From: a virus
IMG/VR virus record: IMGVR_UViG_3300028837_001075
Span: 1 to 31,318 of that record
Strand: one strand, 5' to 3'
DNA length: 31,318 nt
Both the position numbers and the translations under genes were made by a program. Numbering within the stretch: position 1 is the stretch's first letter; every line of letters starts with the position of its first letter. Shown one piece after another: positions 5,817-14,132 of this stretch. Under the pieces are notes generated by a model, which was given only the letters and a program-made list of their open reading frames with translations, had not been told where the DNA came from and searched no databases.

Positions 5817-8027
5817 ATGAGAAAGCACAGTACCAAAGAGTTTCCAGCAACGATCACGGGTATCGACGAGGACCAAGGGATCGTTGATCTAATCTTCAGT
5901 GTGTTTGGCGTCTTAGATGATGGGCATGATATCGTCCACCCTGGCGCTTTCACCAAGACAGTCACGGAACGCAGCCACAAAGTGCGCCTTGTAGACATGC
6001 ACCAGACTGACAGCGTGTTGCGCGTACTGGGCAAACCCATCAGCTTCCATGAAGTGAGACGCGCCGATCTTCCTCCAGCTATATTGAGTCAGTGGCCTGA
6101 AGCAACGGGTGGCGAGGCTGCTAAGGTGCAATTCAATATGAAGACCCAAGCTGGGCACGATTCTTTTCAGCACATCAAGGCTAGTGATGTTACCGAGTGG
6201 TCTTTCGGCTACGATGCCATCAACCCCGACTTCTCCAAGATGACGAAAGACGGACAGGACATCGACGTGCGCAATCTTCGTGAGATCAAATTGTACGAAC
6301 TCAGTCCAGTCTTGTGGGGCCTCAATCCTGCCACCGCTACCGTCGCTGTCAAGTCCGGTCCTAGTGAGGGCAAGCCATACGCCATCTTCCAAGTAGGAAC
6401 TGCGGCACAGCCCTACTGCATCTACAAGCACGATGAGGAAGGCGAACAGGTAGGAAGCACTTTGGGCTGTCACGAGACCGAAGAGGCAGCCAAGGAACAA
6501 CTAGCGGCTCTCTGGGCGTCTGAAGACGGCAAGGCGGCCAAGGAGAATCTGACGGAGGCCGTTGACCGCGTGGCCACAGCTTTCCGTGAACAGTACAACC
6601 GCCCCAACGACTTCCGCTATTGGGTTCGAGAAGTGCATGATGAGTTCATAATCGCGGAGGAGGAAACGAATGAAGGAACAGTTAGTTGGAAAGTCTCATA
6701 TACGGCTACCGATGAGGCAGTGACATTCGCCCCATCTGGCGAGTGGATAGAGGGAGCATTCATCTTCGTTCCTGGTGTCACCGCCAAGAAAGAGGACAGA
6801 ACCGAAGCTCACGCCAAGTTGGTCGATGTTAAGGCCCTCAAGGCGCAAGCCCAGCAAATGCGCGATATTCAGTCCGCAGCAGCGGAACTCCAGGAAATCG
6901 TGCAGGATGCACCACTGGCGGACGGACCAGAGTCTCCGCCGAAGTTCAAGAGTATCGGCGAGTTCTACGGGGCTGTTCACTCCACGCTCTTCCAGGGAGC
7001 ATACGACCCCAGACTGAGTATGCACACCGACAAGGAACCCAAGACAGGGCGCGCTACTAAGTCGGGATGGGCTGAGTCTGGAGCCGAGTCAAAGCAGATG
7101 GTGGAAAACGTCGGCGCGGCCGGCGGGTTCCTGGTGCCTGTGGAACAGATCACAGAGTTGTACCAGTTCCCGGCACCGGAGATCGTCGTTCGCCCGCGCT
7201 GCACGGTTATCCCGATGCGGCGGCGTCAACTGCAAATCCCGGTGCTCGATCAGTCCGGCACGGCCGCTGGCCAGCCGCACTGGTTTGGGGGTGCGCTCGC
7301 CTACTGGACTGAGGAAGCGCAACTGAAGGACGAAACGAGACCTGTGTTCAAGCAGGACGAGTGGGTAGCGCACAAGCTCGCTCTTTACACCGAGGCGAGT
7401 GATGAACTTCTCGATGACTCAGCGGTACCGCTGGAAGGGTTGCTCAACAACATCTTCCGCGCGGCCATCGCCTGGTACGAGGAGGATGCGTTTATCGTTG
7501 GCACTGGTGCCGGGCAGCCCTTGGGGATCGCCCACGTCAACTGTGGTGCCACAATCGCTGTTCCGCGTGCTGTCGCTGGAGCCATCGGCTTGGCCGATCT
7601 AATCAATATGCTCGAAGCCTATGGTGGTGGAAATGCGGGAGTCTGGCTATGCAATCGTGCTGGCCTCTCCAATCTCATGCAGATCGCTGGGCCGGCAGGC
7701 AACCCGTCCTACGTGTTCATGCCGAACGCGCGCGAGGGAATGCCCGCCACCCTGTTTGGCTATCCGCTGATCTTCAGCGAGCACTGCCCGGCCCTGGGTG
7801 TACGGGGCGACATCATCCTGGCTGACTGGCGCTACTACGTGATCGGCGACCGACAGGCAACGACCGTGATGGCCTCAAAGCACTACAAGTTCCGCTACGA
7901 CATCACATCGTGGGTCGCTGTGCATCGGGTAGATGGGCAGCCGTGGCTGAATGATCCGCTGACGCTGAAGGACGGAACGACTCAGATTTCGCCCTTCGTG
8001 GTACTTGACTCAGCGGTGACTTCGTAG
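5817..8027 (+). CDS. Prohead protease-major capsid protein fusion (HK97 type)
   Basis: 736 residues; ATG 5817 has AAGGAG (5804-5809) 7 bases upstream. Residues ~5-185 are an S78-type prohead protease: His62 in RLVDMHQTDS, Ser129 in DVTEWSFGYDA, and the late YELSPVLWGLNPATATVAV strand. A middle region (~190-385) begins with a CIYKHDEEG...LGCHETEEAAKEQLAAL segment like that in XkdF-type proteins and includes a helical stretch (KALKAQAQQMRDIQSAAAEL) that could act as the scaffolding delta domain. Residues ~390-736 are the HK97-fold major capsid protein, including GFLVPVEQITELYQ, PVLDQSG, the E-loop region with WTEEAQLKDE, EASDELLDDS, DAFIVGTGAGQPLGI and PLIFSEHCPALG. The protease should cut itself free and remove the linker during maturation. 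I found no well-placed internal start for separate capsid synthesis. Confidence 0.93.
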   Translation: MRKHSTKEFPATITGIDEDQGIVDLIFSVFGVLDDGHDIVHPGAFTKTVTERSHKVRLVDMHQTDSVLRVLGKPISFHEVRRADLPPAILSQWPEATGGEAAKVQFNMKTQAGHDSFQHIKASDVTEWSFGYDAINPDFSKMTKDGQDIDVRNLREIKLYELSPVLWGLNPATATVAVKSGPSEGKPYAIFQVGTAAQPYCIYKHDEEGEQVGSTLGCHETEEAAKEQLAALWASEDGKAAKENLTEAVDRVATAFREQYNRPNDFRYWVREVHDEFIIAEEETNEGTVSWKVSYTATDEAVTFAPSGEWIEGAFIFVPGVTAKKEDRTEAHAKLVDVKALKAQAQQMRDIQSAAAELQEIVQDAPLADGPESPPKFKSIGEFYGAVHSTLFQGAYDPRLSMHTDKEPKTGRATKSGWAESGAESKQMVENVGAAGGFLVPVEQITELYQFPAPEIVVRPRCTVIPMRRRQLQIPVLDQSGTAAGQPHWFGGALAYWTEEAQLKDETRPVFKQDEWVAHKLALYTEASDELLDDSAVPLEGLLNNIFRAAIAWYEEDAFIVGTGAGQPLGIAHVNCGATIAVPRAVAGAIGLADLINMLEAYGGGNAGVWLCNRAGLSNLMQIAGPAGNPSYVFMPNAREGMPATLFGYPLIFSEHCPALGVRGDIILADWRYYVIGDRQATTVMASKHYKFRYDITSWVAVHRVDGQPWLNDPLTLKDGTTQISPFVVLDSAVTS

Positions 8028-8038
8028 GAGGTATGGAA

Positions 8039-8464
8039 ATGAGCTACTGCGAACGTTTCACCGAAGTTCACTATCCGCTGGGGCGCATCGACCCGGTGGC
8101 TGACGGTACACTCGTCACGCCCTGGGTTAGCCTGAGCAACTATCATCGAGCCGTTGTCATCGTGTGGACTGGCAACCTGACAGGCACACTGGACTGCCAG
8201 CTCTGGCAGGCTCAGGACGCTGCGGGGACAGGTGCTCAGATCATAGTGGGGAAGGCCATCACCCAGCTCACGGCTGCGGACGATGGTGTGCTCGTTGCTA
8301 TCGAGCTTCAGACCGAGGAGTTAGACGTTGACAATGCATTCTACTGCATACAGGCCGTTACGGTCTCTGGTGGGCAGCGGGATACATACGGCGTTCTGAT
8401 TCTCGGCCTAGAGCCGCGCTGTGCTCCAACGCCGGTAGTCAACTGGGACGAGGTTGTACCGTAA
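8039..8464 (+). CDS. Possible capsid decoration protein
   Basis: 141 residues. ATG 8039 is preferred to ATG 8033 because AGGAGG (8026-8031) lies 7 bases before it but only 1 base before 8033. The sequence is beta-rich with alternating hydrophobics (HRAVVIVWTGNLTGTLDC, DGVLVAIELQTEELD, FYCIQAVTVSGGQRDTYGVL) and no helices or catalytic motifs of note. A small all-beta protein directly after the major capsid gene is most often a head decoration or stabilising protein. No family is recognised by sequence. As the last gene before the glycosylation cassette it is one candidate for the surface that becomes glycosylated; that is inference. Confidence 0.6.
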   Translation: MSYCERFTEVHYPLGRIDPVADGTLVTPWVSLSNYHRAVVIVWTGNLTGTLDCQLWQAQDAAGTGAQIIVGKAITQLTAADDGVLVAIELQTEELDVDNAFYCIQAVTVSGGQRDTYGVLILGLEPRCAPTPVVNWDEVVP

Positions 8465-8473
8465 CACAATCAA

Positions 8474-8505
8474 GTGGCGGGGTAGTCAGCGCGATGCCCC
8501 GCCAC
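8474..8505 (+). other. GC-rich hairpin between capsid genes and glycan cassette
   Basis: GTGGCGGGG (8474-8482) pairs perfectly with CCCCGCCAC (8497-8505) across a 14-base loop. There is no T-run after it, so it is not a standard rho-independent terminator. It occupies the 51-base gap at the exact boundary between the capsid block and the sugar-modification genes and could act in RNA stability or partial termination. Confidence 0.6.
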
Positions 8506-8515
8506 ACCCAATGCT

Positions 8516-9163
8516 ATGCCAGTCTGGGTGCAGCTACGACGTAAGAAGCGGCTGGATGTGGCCGGTTCACCGCGTACCTTCTATCCTGGTGACTGGGTAC
8601 AGGTTGGGCGACAAACGGGTCGGCGCTTCATCCTTGATGGTGATGCAATCGCACCAGACGAGCAGATCAAGTCACTCAATAGCACGGATGTAGGTGTGCT
8701 TGTGACTGGAGGCCCTAGTGACGCTGGCCGAGATGTTGGGGCAAAGCTCGGTGTGCCCATCGAGTTCAATACCCCTTCCTGCCGCTGGGCGAGAACATGC
8801 TGCTATGATGCACGTCTGACGCTAGTGCGCCCAGGGTTGATACCGGTAGGGTTTGAGCTACTGGAAAGATGGCAGGTTGCCGTCCCACTGTGGGATTACA
8901 AGGTCTTAGCCCAGGACGTAGGGACGGAAGACGAGCGAGAGCGAACACTGCAAGTGATTCGTGACTTGCGCGTGCCGCTGTACGATACCAGGCTGGTATT
9001 CCTGCGGGAATGTACCGAATCCCGCGCTCTAGTGGCACAATGGATGGAAGAACGAATGGATAGCACTGAAGATAGGCTGGCCTTTCTGCGGGCGTTGTAT
9101 CAGGTCAAGCCCTTGGTCTTAGCTCTGCCGTGTACCTGGACACTGGGGCCGCAGTATCAGTGA
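8516..9163 (+). CDS. Unknown protein at the head of the glycan cassette
   Basis: 215 residues from ATG 8516, with no strong ribosome site. The first ~45 residues have the pattern 'r-YxPGDWVxVGxxxARxxIxxGdA' (here FYPGDWVQVGRQTGRRFILDGDAI), a short motif that recurs in small phage structural proteins. The rest (GVLVTGGPSDAGRDVGAKLG, then LIPVGFELLERWQVAVPLWD and RDLRVPLYDTRLVFLRE) has alternating beta strands and helices and ends in a helical segment. No DxD or SAM motif is visible. It overlaps the first glycosyltransferase as GTGA and so is co-translated with it. It may be a virion protein serving as glycan acceptor, or an unusual sugar-transfer protein; I cannot decide. Confidence 0.6.
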   Translation: MPVWVQLRRKKRLDVAGSPRTFYPGDWVQVGRQTGRRFILDGDAIAPDEQIKSLNSTDVGVLVTGGPSDAGRDVGAKLGVPIEFNTPSCRWARTCCYDARLTLVRPGLIPVGFELLERWQVAVPLWDYKVLAQDVGTEDERERTLQVIRDLRVPLYDTRLVFLRECTESRALVAQWMEERMDSTEDRLAFLRALYQVKPLVLALPCTWTLGPQYQ

Positions 9164-9765
9164 ACGGTGCCATTTATGTGGCAGTAGGTCCGAATGCAGT
9201 CAATCAGGCACAGGAGAGCATCACGGTACTCAAACAACAGAATTCTGGTTTGCCAGTGGCGGTCATTGGTGACTTGGTACGCAAGGGCGTGACCAACATT
9301 CCTTTTGTCCAGCCTGGCCCTGGTGCTCGGTGGGCAAAACTGCATGTGGACCTGCTCTCGCCTTGGTCTAGCTTCTGCTACCTAGACGCGGATACGAGAC
9401 CGCACGCAGGGCTTGGGGTTGGATTTCGTATTCTAGCTGATGGTTGGGATATGATCATCACAGCTAGTGCCTCCCAAGCTGGGATGCTTCTCTGGCACAT
9501 CGGGGAAGGAGATAGACTAGCTACATTCGCTGCGCTTGGACACGAAGACCCCCTACAGCTTCAGGCAGGGGTTTTCTGGGCGCGGAAATCTCGGAAGTTG
9601 CATCGGTTCTTTGAGGCTTGGCGCGAGGAATGGAAACGATATTCAGATCAGGATCAGGGGGCTTTCTTGCGGGCACTAGCGAGAGTGCCCCTTAAGCTAT
9701 GGCTATTCGGTAGACCGTGGAATGGTGGCGAGGCGATAGAGCACTTGTACGGACAAGCGCGATGA
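9160..9765 (+). CDS. GT-A-fold glycosyltransferase
   Basis: 201 residues starting at GTG 9160, which overlaps the upstream stop as GTGA; an in-frame GTG at 9130 is less likely. It opens with GAIYVAVGPNAVNQAQESI, the first Rossmann-like strand and helix of GT-A enzymes, and has YLDADTRP near residue 74, the DxD-type metal/nucleotide-sugar site, followed by ADGWDMIIT and LQLQAGVFWAR. Its whole layout matches the C-terminal half of the next gene, so the two look like paralogues. It should transfer a sugar from an NDP donor; donor and acceptor cannot be read from sequence. Confidence 0.8.
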   Translation: MNGAIYVAVGPNAVNQAQESITVLKQQNSGLPVAVIGDLVRKGVTNIPFVQPGPGARWAKLHVDLLSPWSSFCYLDADTRPHAGLGVGFRILADGWDMIITASASQAGMLLWHIGEGDRLATFAALGHEDPLQLQAGVFWARKSRKLHRFFEAWREEWKRYSDQDQGAFLRALARVPLKLWLFGRPWNGGEAIEHLYGQAR

Positions 9766-11390
9766 ATGTCAATATAGTCTGCACCAACAACGGCCCCGAT
9801 CACGTACTGTGGCGGCTCGCCCAAACGCTGGCCGACCAGACTGGTTGGACTCTCTCGCGCACGCCTAATGGTGGAGCGGACTTCAACTATTGGATACTCT
9901 ACATCAGCTTCGCTGAGAAGTGGTCTGATTGGCGTCAGACCCCGGTAGGGGCCTGGTTCTCGCACTTCGAGAGAGGTACGCCATTCAAGGAGTACTGGTG
10001 GGAATTGGCGGCAAGTGTCCTCGGCTTGCGAATCACATGTGCCCCTCAATACTTGTCTCTACTTGACAGCTTCGGGCGGTCTGCTATTGCACGACCTCCC
10101 ATCGACCCCATCTTCCAACCCAAAGGGAAGAAAGCAAAGCATGACACTCCGCTTGTTGGGGTGAGCGGATACGTAGACAAGAGCAAGCGCAAAGGGGAGA
10201 AGCTGGTCGCGCAACTGTCCGGGTCAGACCTGGATATCGAATTGACAGCAACCGGGCGCGGCTGGCCTTGTCGCACCAATGAGATGAGATTTGCAGAGTT
10301 GCCTCAGTTCTACAATGATATTGATGTGCTCTTGTGCCCTTCACTCCAAGAAGGCATACCATTGCCACCACTGGAGGCCCTAGCGTGTGGTACGCCTGTC
10401 GTCATTCCTGAGGCAGTGGGGTTGCTTGATGATCTACCAGACATTCCCGGTATCTATCGTTACCCGGCCGGCAACTATGGCGAGATGGAAAGTGCAGTGC
10501 GGGCAGCGGTCAAGAAATCCTACAAGCGCGATGCTTTGATTGAGGCTGTGGCGGAGTACACACCAGAGAACTGGGCAGCGGATCACGAAAACGCCATTGC
10601 GCTTGCACTGACGATGGGCACGGCACCAAGGCTGGAGAGCGACCGACATGGATTGAAAGGGGTGTACTACGTAGCCTATGGCGATCCGGCTCGTCAATGT
10701 GCCCAGGCGTCTATATCCTCGTTCAAGGAACACATGCCCGATATACCAGTCATGCTCGCGGCAGAAGAGGGCGGTCTTGGCGAAGACTTGCTCGCTGAAT
10801 GCGAAGATAGGGACATTGGCGGGCGATATGCCAAGACCCTCATCTATGATCTGGCACCGAAGGAATGGCAATACATCATGTACCTTGATGCCGATACCGA
10901 AGTCATCGCCAACATCAACTTCCTCTACGAAGCGTTGTCTGATGGATGGGACATGGTGATCTGCAAGAATCCGGCCAAGTTCCACATAGCGAGTCGCATG
11001 AGGCGCAGTGATAATAAGGATGAGTGCGCGATCACTTTTGACTTCCTCGGTACTGAGGAGTTGATCCAGCTCAATGGTGGGGTGTTCGCCTTTCAGCGAA
11101 ACGAACGAACACGCGCCTTCTTCCATTCCTGGCACGAAGAGTGGCAGAAGTTCTGCAAGCGAGATCAGGCTGCCCTACTTCGAGCCTTGTGGAAGCACCC
11201 GATCAAGTTCTTGGTCCTAGATAACTATCCGTGGAACCTGATCACTCGTTATGATGACAGAACTGCCGATGCTTGCATTCTGCATCGGCCCATGACTGCA
11301 CGTAGATGGCGAGGCACGGTCAGCCAGAGATCGGATAGTACAGAGGCATGGGCAACGGTCAAGAAATGGGAGCAGGCCCAGGGGAAATGA
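9762..11390 (+). CDS. Bifunctional glycosyltransferase: GT-B (GT4-like) + GT-A
   Basis: 542 residues from ATG 9762 (ATGA overlap with the previous stop). Residues ~1-290 are GT-B of GT4 type: a short N-terminal Rossmann half, then the C-terminal donor half with DIDVLLCPSLQEGIPLPPLE and ALACGTPVVIPEAVGLLDD around 186-225, the classic 'ExGxxxxxxEAxACGxPV' signature. Residues ~300-542 are a GT-A domain: GVYYVAYGDPARQCAQASI, YIMYLDADTEVI near residue 372 (DxD), SDGWDMVICKN, and IQLNGGVFAFQ, closely similar in layout to the preceding gene. Two transferases in one chain suggest consecutive addition of two sugars. No membrane span or signal peptide is seen, so it acts in the cytoplasm. Confidence 0.85.
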   Translation: MNVNIVCTNNGPDHVLWRLAQTLADQTGWTLSRTPNGGADFNYWILYISFAEKWSDWRQTPVGAWFSHFERGTPFKEYWWELAASVLGLRITCAPQYLSLLDSFGRSAIARPPIDPIFQPKGKKAKHDTPLVGVSGYVDKSKRKGEKLVAQLSGSDLDIELTATGRGWPCRTNEMRFAELPQFYNDIDVLLCPSLQEGIPLPPLEALACGTPVVIPEAVGLLDDLPDIPGIYRYPAGNYGEMESAVRAAVKKSYKRDALIEAVAEYTPENWAADHENAIALALTMGTAPRLESDRHGLKGVYYVAYGDPARQCAQASISSFKEHMPDIPVMLAAEEGGLGEDLLAECEDRDIGGRYAKTLIYDLAPKEWQYIMYLDADTEVIANINFLYEALSDGWDMVICKNPAKFHIASRMRRSDNKDECAITFDFLGTEELIQLNGGVFAFQRNERTRAFFHSWHEEWQKFCKRDQAALLRALWKHPIKFLVLDNYPWNLITRYDDRTADACILHRPMTARRWRGTVSQRSDSTEAWATVKKWEQAQGK

Positions 11391-11605
11391 AGGTCAAGAA
11401 ACGGCCAAAGCCAGTAGATATGATCATAGACCGAGGTGTGCTATACCTAGTTCAAGGGGGTCGGCGCATAATAGTGCATCCTGCGATAGCCAAACACAAA
11501 CCATATCGAGATGCCTATCGCAAGTTGTTCGGCAAGCTGGGCTACTTCCCCTTGGATGGCAAGTACCACTTCACCGGCAAGAAGATGCGGAGAGTCAAGT
11601 CGTGA
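11387..11605 (+). CDS. Small basic unknown protein
   Basis: 72 residues; ATG 11387 overlaps the preceding stop as ATGA. Very rich in Lys and Arg (MKVKKRPKPVDMIIDRG; C-terminal GKYHFTGKKMRRVKS), with short beta-like strands such as GVLYLVQGGRRIIVHP. No known family. The overlap with both neighbouring genes argues it is real and co-translated within the glycan cassette; its basic character could suit nucleic-acid or phosphate-group contact, which is only a guess. Confidence 0.55.
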   Translation: MKVKKRPKPVDMIIDRGVLYLVQGGRRIIVHPAIAKHKPYRDAYRKLFGKLGYFPLDGKYHFTGKKMRRVKS

Positions 11606-12405
11606 AGCTCGCAATCATCTGCCCTATCGGCCCGCTTGATAAGTACGGCTATGGGCATGTGGCTGCTGATTGCATTGCGAGCATGGTAGACTTCGCTGAT
11701 CATGTTTTCCTGATGCAGTCTGCACGCGACCAAAAAGGGAATGGGTTGATTCCCAAGGATGGGCATATAACCCTCATATCGGATGAACGGACGTGGTTTG
11801 CCGGTGGTTTCGATGCTCAGAAGGTGATGGACAACGCAGACCTTGGGGCTGACTTGGCTGATGGCTACGACGTGGCGATGTGTATGATGCTTAACTGGTA
11901 TGTACCGCCGCAGAATACGTTGCGCCAAGCCTGCCAACGAGTCGCGGGATCGAAGGCGGGCTGGGGCTGGCTCTATCGACGTGACCAGCTAGGGATGCAA
12001 ATGTTCCACGCCAATACCAGGCTGCCCTGGATCGTTGCCTTGAGACCGAACAGGTGGCACTTCGCCATTGATTCTGTCAAGCGCGATAGCCTGGCGATTC
12101 CTTGGGAGCGGGGCGATTGGCCTGAGCATAATCAAATGAGCGTGGTTGATCTCCAACTGGAGATGACGCGAGAAGAGATGCAAGAGCGTTTGGAGTTCGT
12201 GCGCTTTCATAAGGACTTAATGCCCAAGAGGCCGGATCATTTCGAGTGGGACTATTGGAGACGATACTACGTAGCGAAGTACAGTAAGAAAACGAAAGCA
12301 TCTGACAAGCCGATTGGGGCTGGTATGGTCGTGGCCACCAACCCTAGCTTCGTCAGTCGAGAGATACTAGCATCTCTCGACCGGCATGAGGTAGACGAGC
12401 TATAA
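11602..12405 (+). CDS. Putative glycosyltransferase-like protein
   Basis: 267 residues from GTG 11602, overlapping the upstream stop as GTGA. It begins with MKLAIICPIGPLDKYGYGHVAAD, a hydrophobic strand and helix like the entry to a nucleotide-sugar fold, and has a second strand with GYDVAMCMMLNWYVPP. Later it has an aromatic and Arg-rich region (WGWLYRRDQLGMQMF, RLPWIVALRPNRWHFAID) and an acidic WEWDYWRRYYV-like helix. There is no clear DxD, so assignment to a sugar transferase relies on fold pattern and position between a bifunctional transferase and an NDP-sugar enzyme. It may be an accessory cassette protein. Confidence 0.5.
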   Translation: MKLAIICPIGPLDKYGYGHVAADCIASMVDFADHVFLMQSARDQKGNGLIPKDGHITLISDERTWFAGGFDAQKVMDNADLGADLADGYDVAMCMMLNWYVPPQNTLRQACQRVAGSKAGWGWLYRRDQLGMQMFHANTRLPWIVALRPNRWHFAIDSVKRDSLAIPWERGDWPEHNQMSVVDLQLEMTREEMQERLEFVRFHKDLMPKRPDHFEWDYWRRYYVAKYSKKTKASDKPIGAGMVVATNPSFVSREILASLDRHEVDEL

Positions 12406-14132
12406 TGAATGACCGGGAGCAAATCATAATCATCGGTGCGTCTGGTCATGCCAGAGTCGCCATCGACATCGTACAACGTGAAGGTAAGTACGACATCGCC
12501 GGCCTCTTGAATCATACAGCGAATGAACAGGTGTTGGGTTATGATGTCTTGGGTCGAGAGGCTGATCTACCACTGGTGGCGAAGGACTATGCCTTGAAGG
12601 GTGCGCTGGTAGCGATTGGTGACAATGCCGTGCGGGCTGAGGTAGTCGCTCGCGTACAGGCACTATGCCCTGATCTTCCCTTCATCATCGCGGTACATCC
12701 CAGCGCAACCGTCGCGTCGAATGTGCTGCTCCGTGAGGGCACAATCGTGATGGCCGGTGCAGTGGTGAATCCGGGTTGTACTATAGACCGTTTCTGCATT
12801 CTGAATACCGGCTCATCTCTTGACCACGATTCAACGATGGCTGAGTTTGCCAGCCTTGCGCCGAGAGTAGCCACAGGCGGGCACTGTTCAATCGGCGCTT
12901 ATTCTGCCATAGGCATTGGAAGCACACTCATCCAAGGCATCGAGATCGGCGTGCATACCATCATAGGGGCTGGCTCAACAGTTCTTGAAGATGTGGGATC
13001 GTTCAAGGTGGCCTACGGAACGCCCGCGCGGGTAGTCCGGCAGAGGAAGATGGGAGATACGTACTTGCTGGGTCGTCCCCTGCGCCAGATAGATGAAGGG
13101 CTTTGCCGCTCCTTCATCTCTGGCAAGACGGTACTAGTGACTGGTGCGGCCGGGTCCATCGGTAGCGAATTGTGCCAGCAATTGGCGCGCTATGGAGCAG
13201 GCAAAGTGCTGGCACTCGACCGAGAAGAAACCGGTCTCTATAACTTGGGCCTAGATTTGCAGGATACTGGATGCCCATTTGCTCTCATCATTGGGGATGT
13301 GTCTGATAGAGAACGAATGAAGACCGTCTGGAGCTTGCATCAACCAGAGATAGTCTATCACTGTGCTGCCTACAAGCACGTTCCCATGATGGAAGACTGC
13401 CCCAGCGAGGCAGTCAAGGTCAACGTTCAGGGATTGCATATCATAACTGCCCTAGCTCGGAAGTGGGGAACGAAGCACTTCGTCTTCATCTCTACTGATA
13501 AGGCAGTCTGCCCGACTGGTATTATGGGTGCCACAAAGCGCCTTGGGGAACTTCTTGTCTTGACACAGCAGAAAGTGACTCGGAACAAGACGCGGTTCTC
13601 GGTCGTGCGATTCGGCAACATACTCGGCAGTCGTGGTAGCGTAGTACCGGCCTTCGCCCGCGCAATCGCAAGGGGTGGTCCAGTCCTAGTAACTGATCCA
13701 CAAGTCAAGCGTTTCTTCATGAGCGTCAGCGAGGCTGTCAGCCTAGTGATCCAATCGGGGCATTACGGGATCGGTGGCGATCTCTTCACCTTTGATATGG
13801 GCGAACTGATGAACATCACGGAACTGGCAAGCAAGATGATCGGGCAGCAAGACATAGAGATCAGTTATATCGGGCTAAGGCCAGGCGAGAAACTAGCAGA
13901 AAGGCTATTCTGTCCGCCATACGAATCTCTCGAATCCACGCCTTGGCCTACGATCATGCGTGTACGCAACATAGATGAGTCGTTTCGCACAGCACCAGAC
14001 ATTGACTACAAGCAGTTGATCAGACTGGCACGCCAAGGCAGGGATGATGAAGTGAGAGACTGGCTCATGGCGGTGGTGCAATTCTCCTGTCTTGAGGATT
14101 GCATATATCGGGATGCGGAGACGCTAGAATGA
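12405..14132 (+). CDS. PglD-like acyltransferase fused to NDP-sugar 4,6-dehydratase (PglF/WbpM type)
   Basis: 575 residues, TAATG overlap with the upstream gene. Residues ~1-225 match the NeuD/PglD sugar acyltransferases: IIIIGASGHARVAIDIV, an N-terminal UDP-sugar-binding fold, then a left-handed beta-helix of hexapeptide repeats with LDHDSTMAEFASLAP, where PglD has its catalytic His. Residues ~240-575 are an extended SDR dehydratase: TGAAGSIGSEL near 245 for NAD(P), FISTDKAVCPTGIMGATKR near 361-379, and LRPGEKLAERLF. The 'MGATK' motif has Met in place of the usual Tyr, as in WbpM/PglF-type enzymes with an SMK triad, favouring UDP-4-keto-6-deoxy-GlcNAc without C5 inversion. The membrane domains of PglF and WbpM are absent, so the enzyme is soluble. 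With the aminotransferase at 19359 it would supply a bacillosamine-type sugar nucleotide. Confidence 0.88.
   Translation: MNDREQIIIIGASGHARVAIDIVQREGKYDIAGLLNHTANEQVLGYDVLGREADLPLVAKDYALKGALVAIGDNAVRAEVVARVQALCPDLPFIIAVHPSATVASNVLLREGTIVMAGAVVNPGCTIDRFCILNTGSSLDHDSTMAEFASLAPRVATGGHCSIGAYSAIGIGSTLIQGIEIGVHTIIGAGSTVLEDVGSFKVAYGTPARVVRQRKMGDTYLLGRPLRQIDEGLCRSFISGKTVLVTGAAGSIGSELCQQLARYGAGKVLALDREETGLYNLGLDLQDTGCPFALIIGDVSDRERMKTVWSLHQPEIVYHCAAYKHVPMMEDCPSEAVKVNVQGLHIITALARKWGTKHFVFISTDKAVCPTGIMGATKRLGELLVLTQQKVTRNKTRFSVVRFGNILGSRGSVVPAFARAIARGGPVLVTDPQVKRFFMSVSEAVSLVIQSGHYGIGGDLFTFDMGELMNITELASKMIGQQDIEISYIGLRPGEKLAERLFCPPYESLESTPWPTIMRVRNIDESFRTAPDIDYKQLIRLARQGRDDEVRDWLMAVVQFSCLEDCIYRDAETLE

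Noticed and set aside
5913-6500. 195-residue minus-strand frame in the protease region
   Set aside because: The + strand holds the catalytic protease motifs here; the reverse frame is a by-product of codon bias.
6657-6722. Strong ribosome-site-like GGAGGAGG before an ATG at 6670 as a separate capsid start
   Set aside because: The ATG is out of frame with the capsid sequence and its frame ends after 17 codons.
10434-11135. 233-residue open frame on the minus strand
   Set aside because: It is antisense to the bifunctional glycosyltransferase, whose GT-A motifs cover the same bases; its translation has no domain-like pattern.
13560-13588. TTGACA at 13560 as an internal promoter for the cassette
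   Set aside because: At 17-base spacing the -10 position is GAACAA, a poor match, and the site lies inside the dehydratase coding region.
12405-14132. Dehydratase as PseB (pseudaminic acid route)
   Set aside because: The catalytic motif reads MGATK rather than YGATK, and it is fused to a PglD-like acyltransferase; no NeuB/PseI-type condensing enzyme is in the window.
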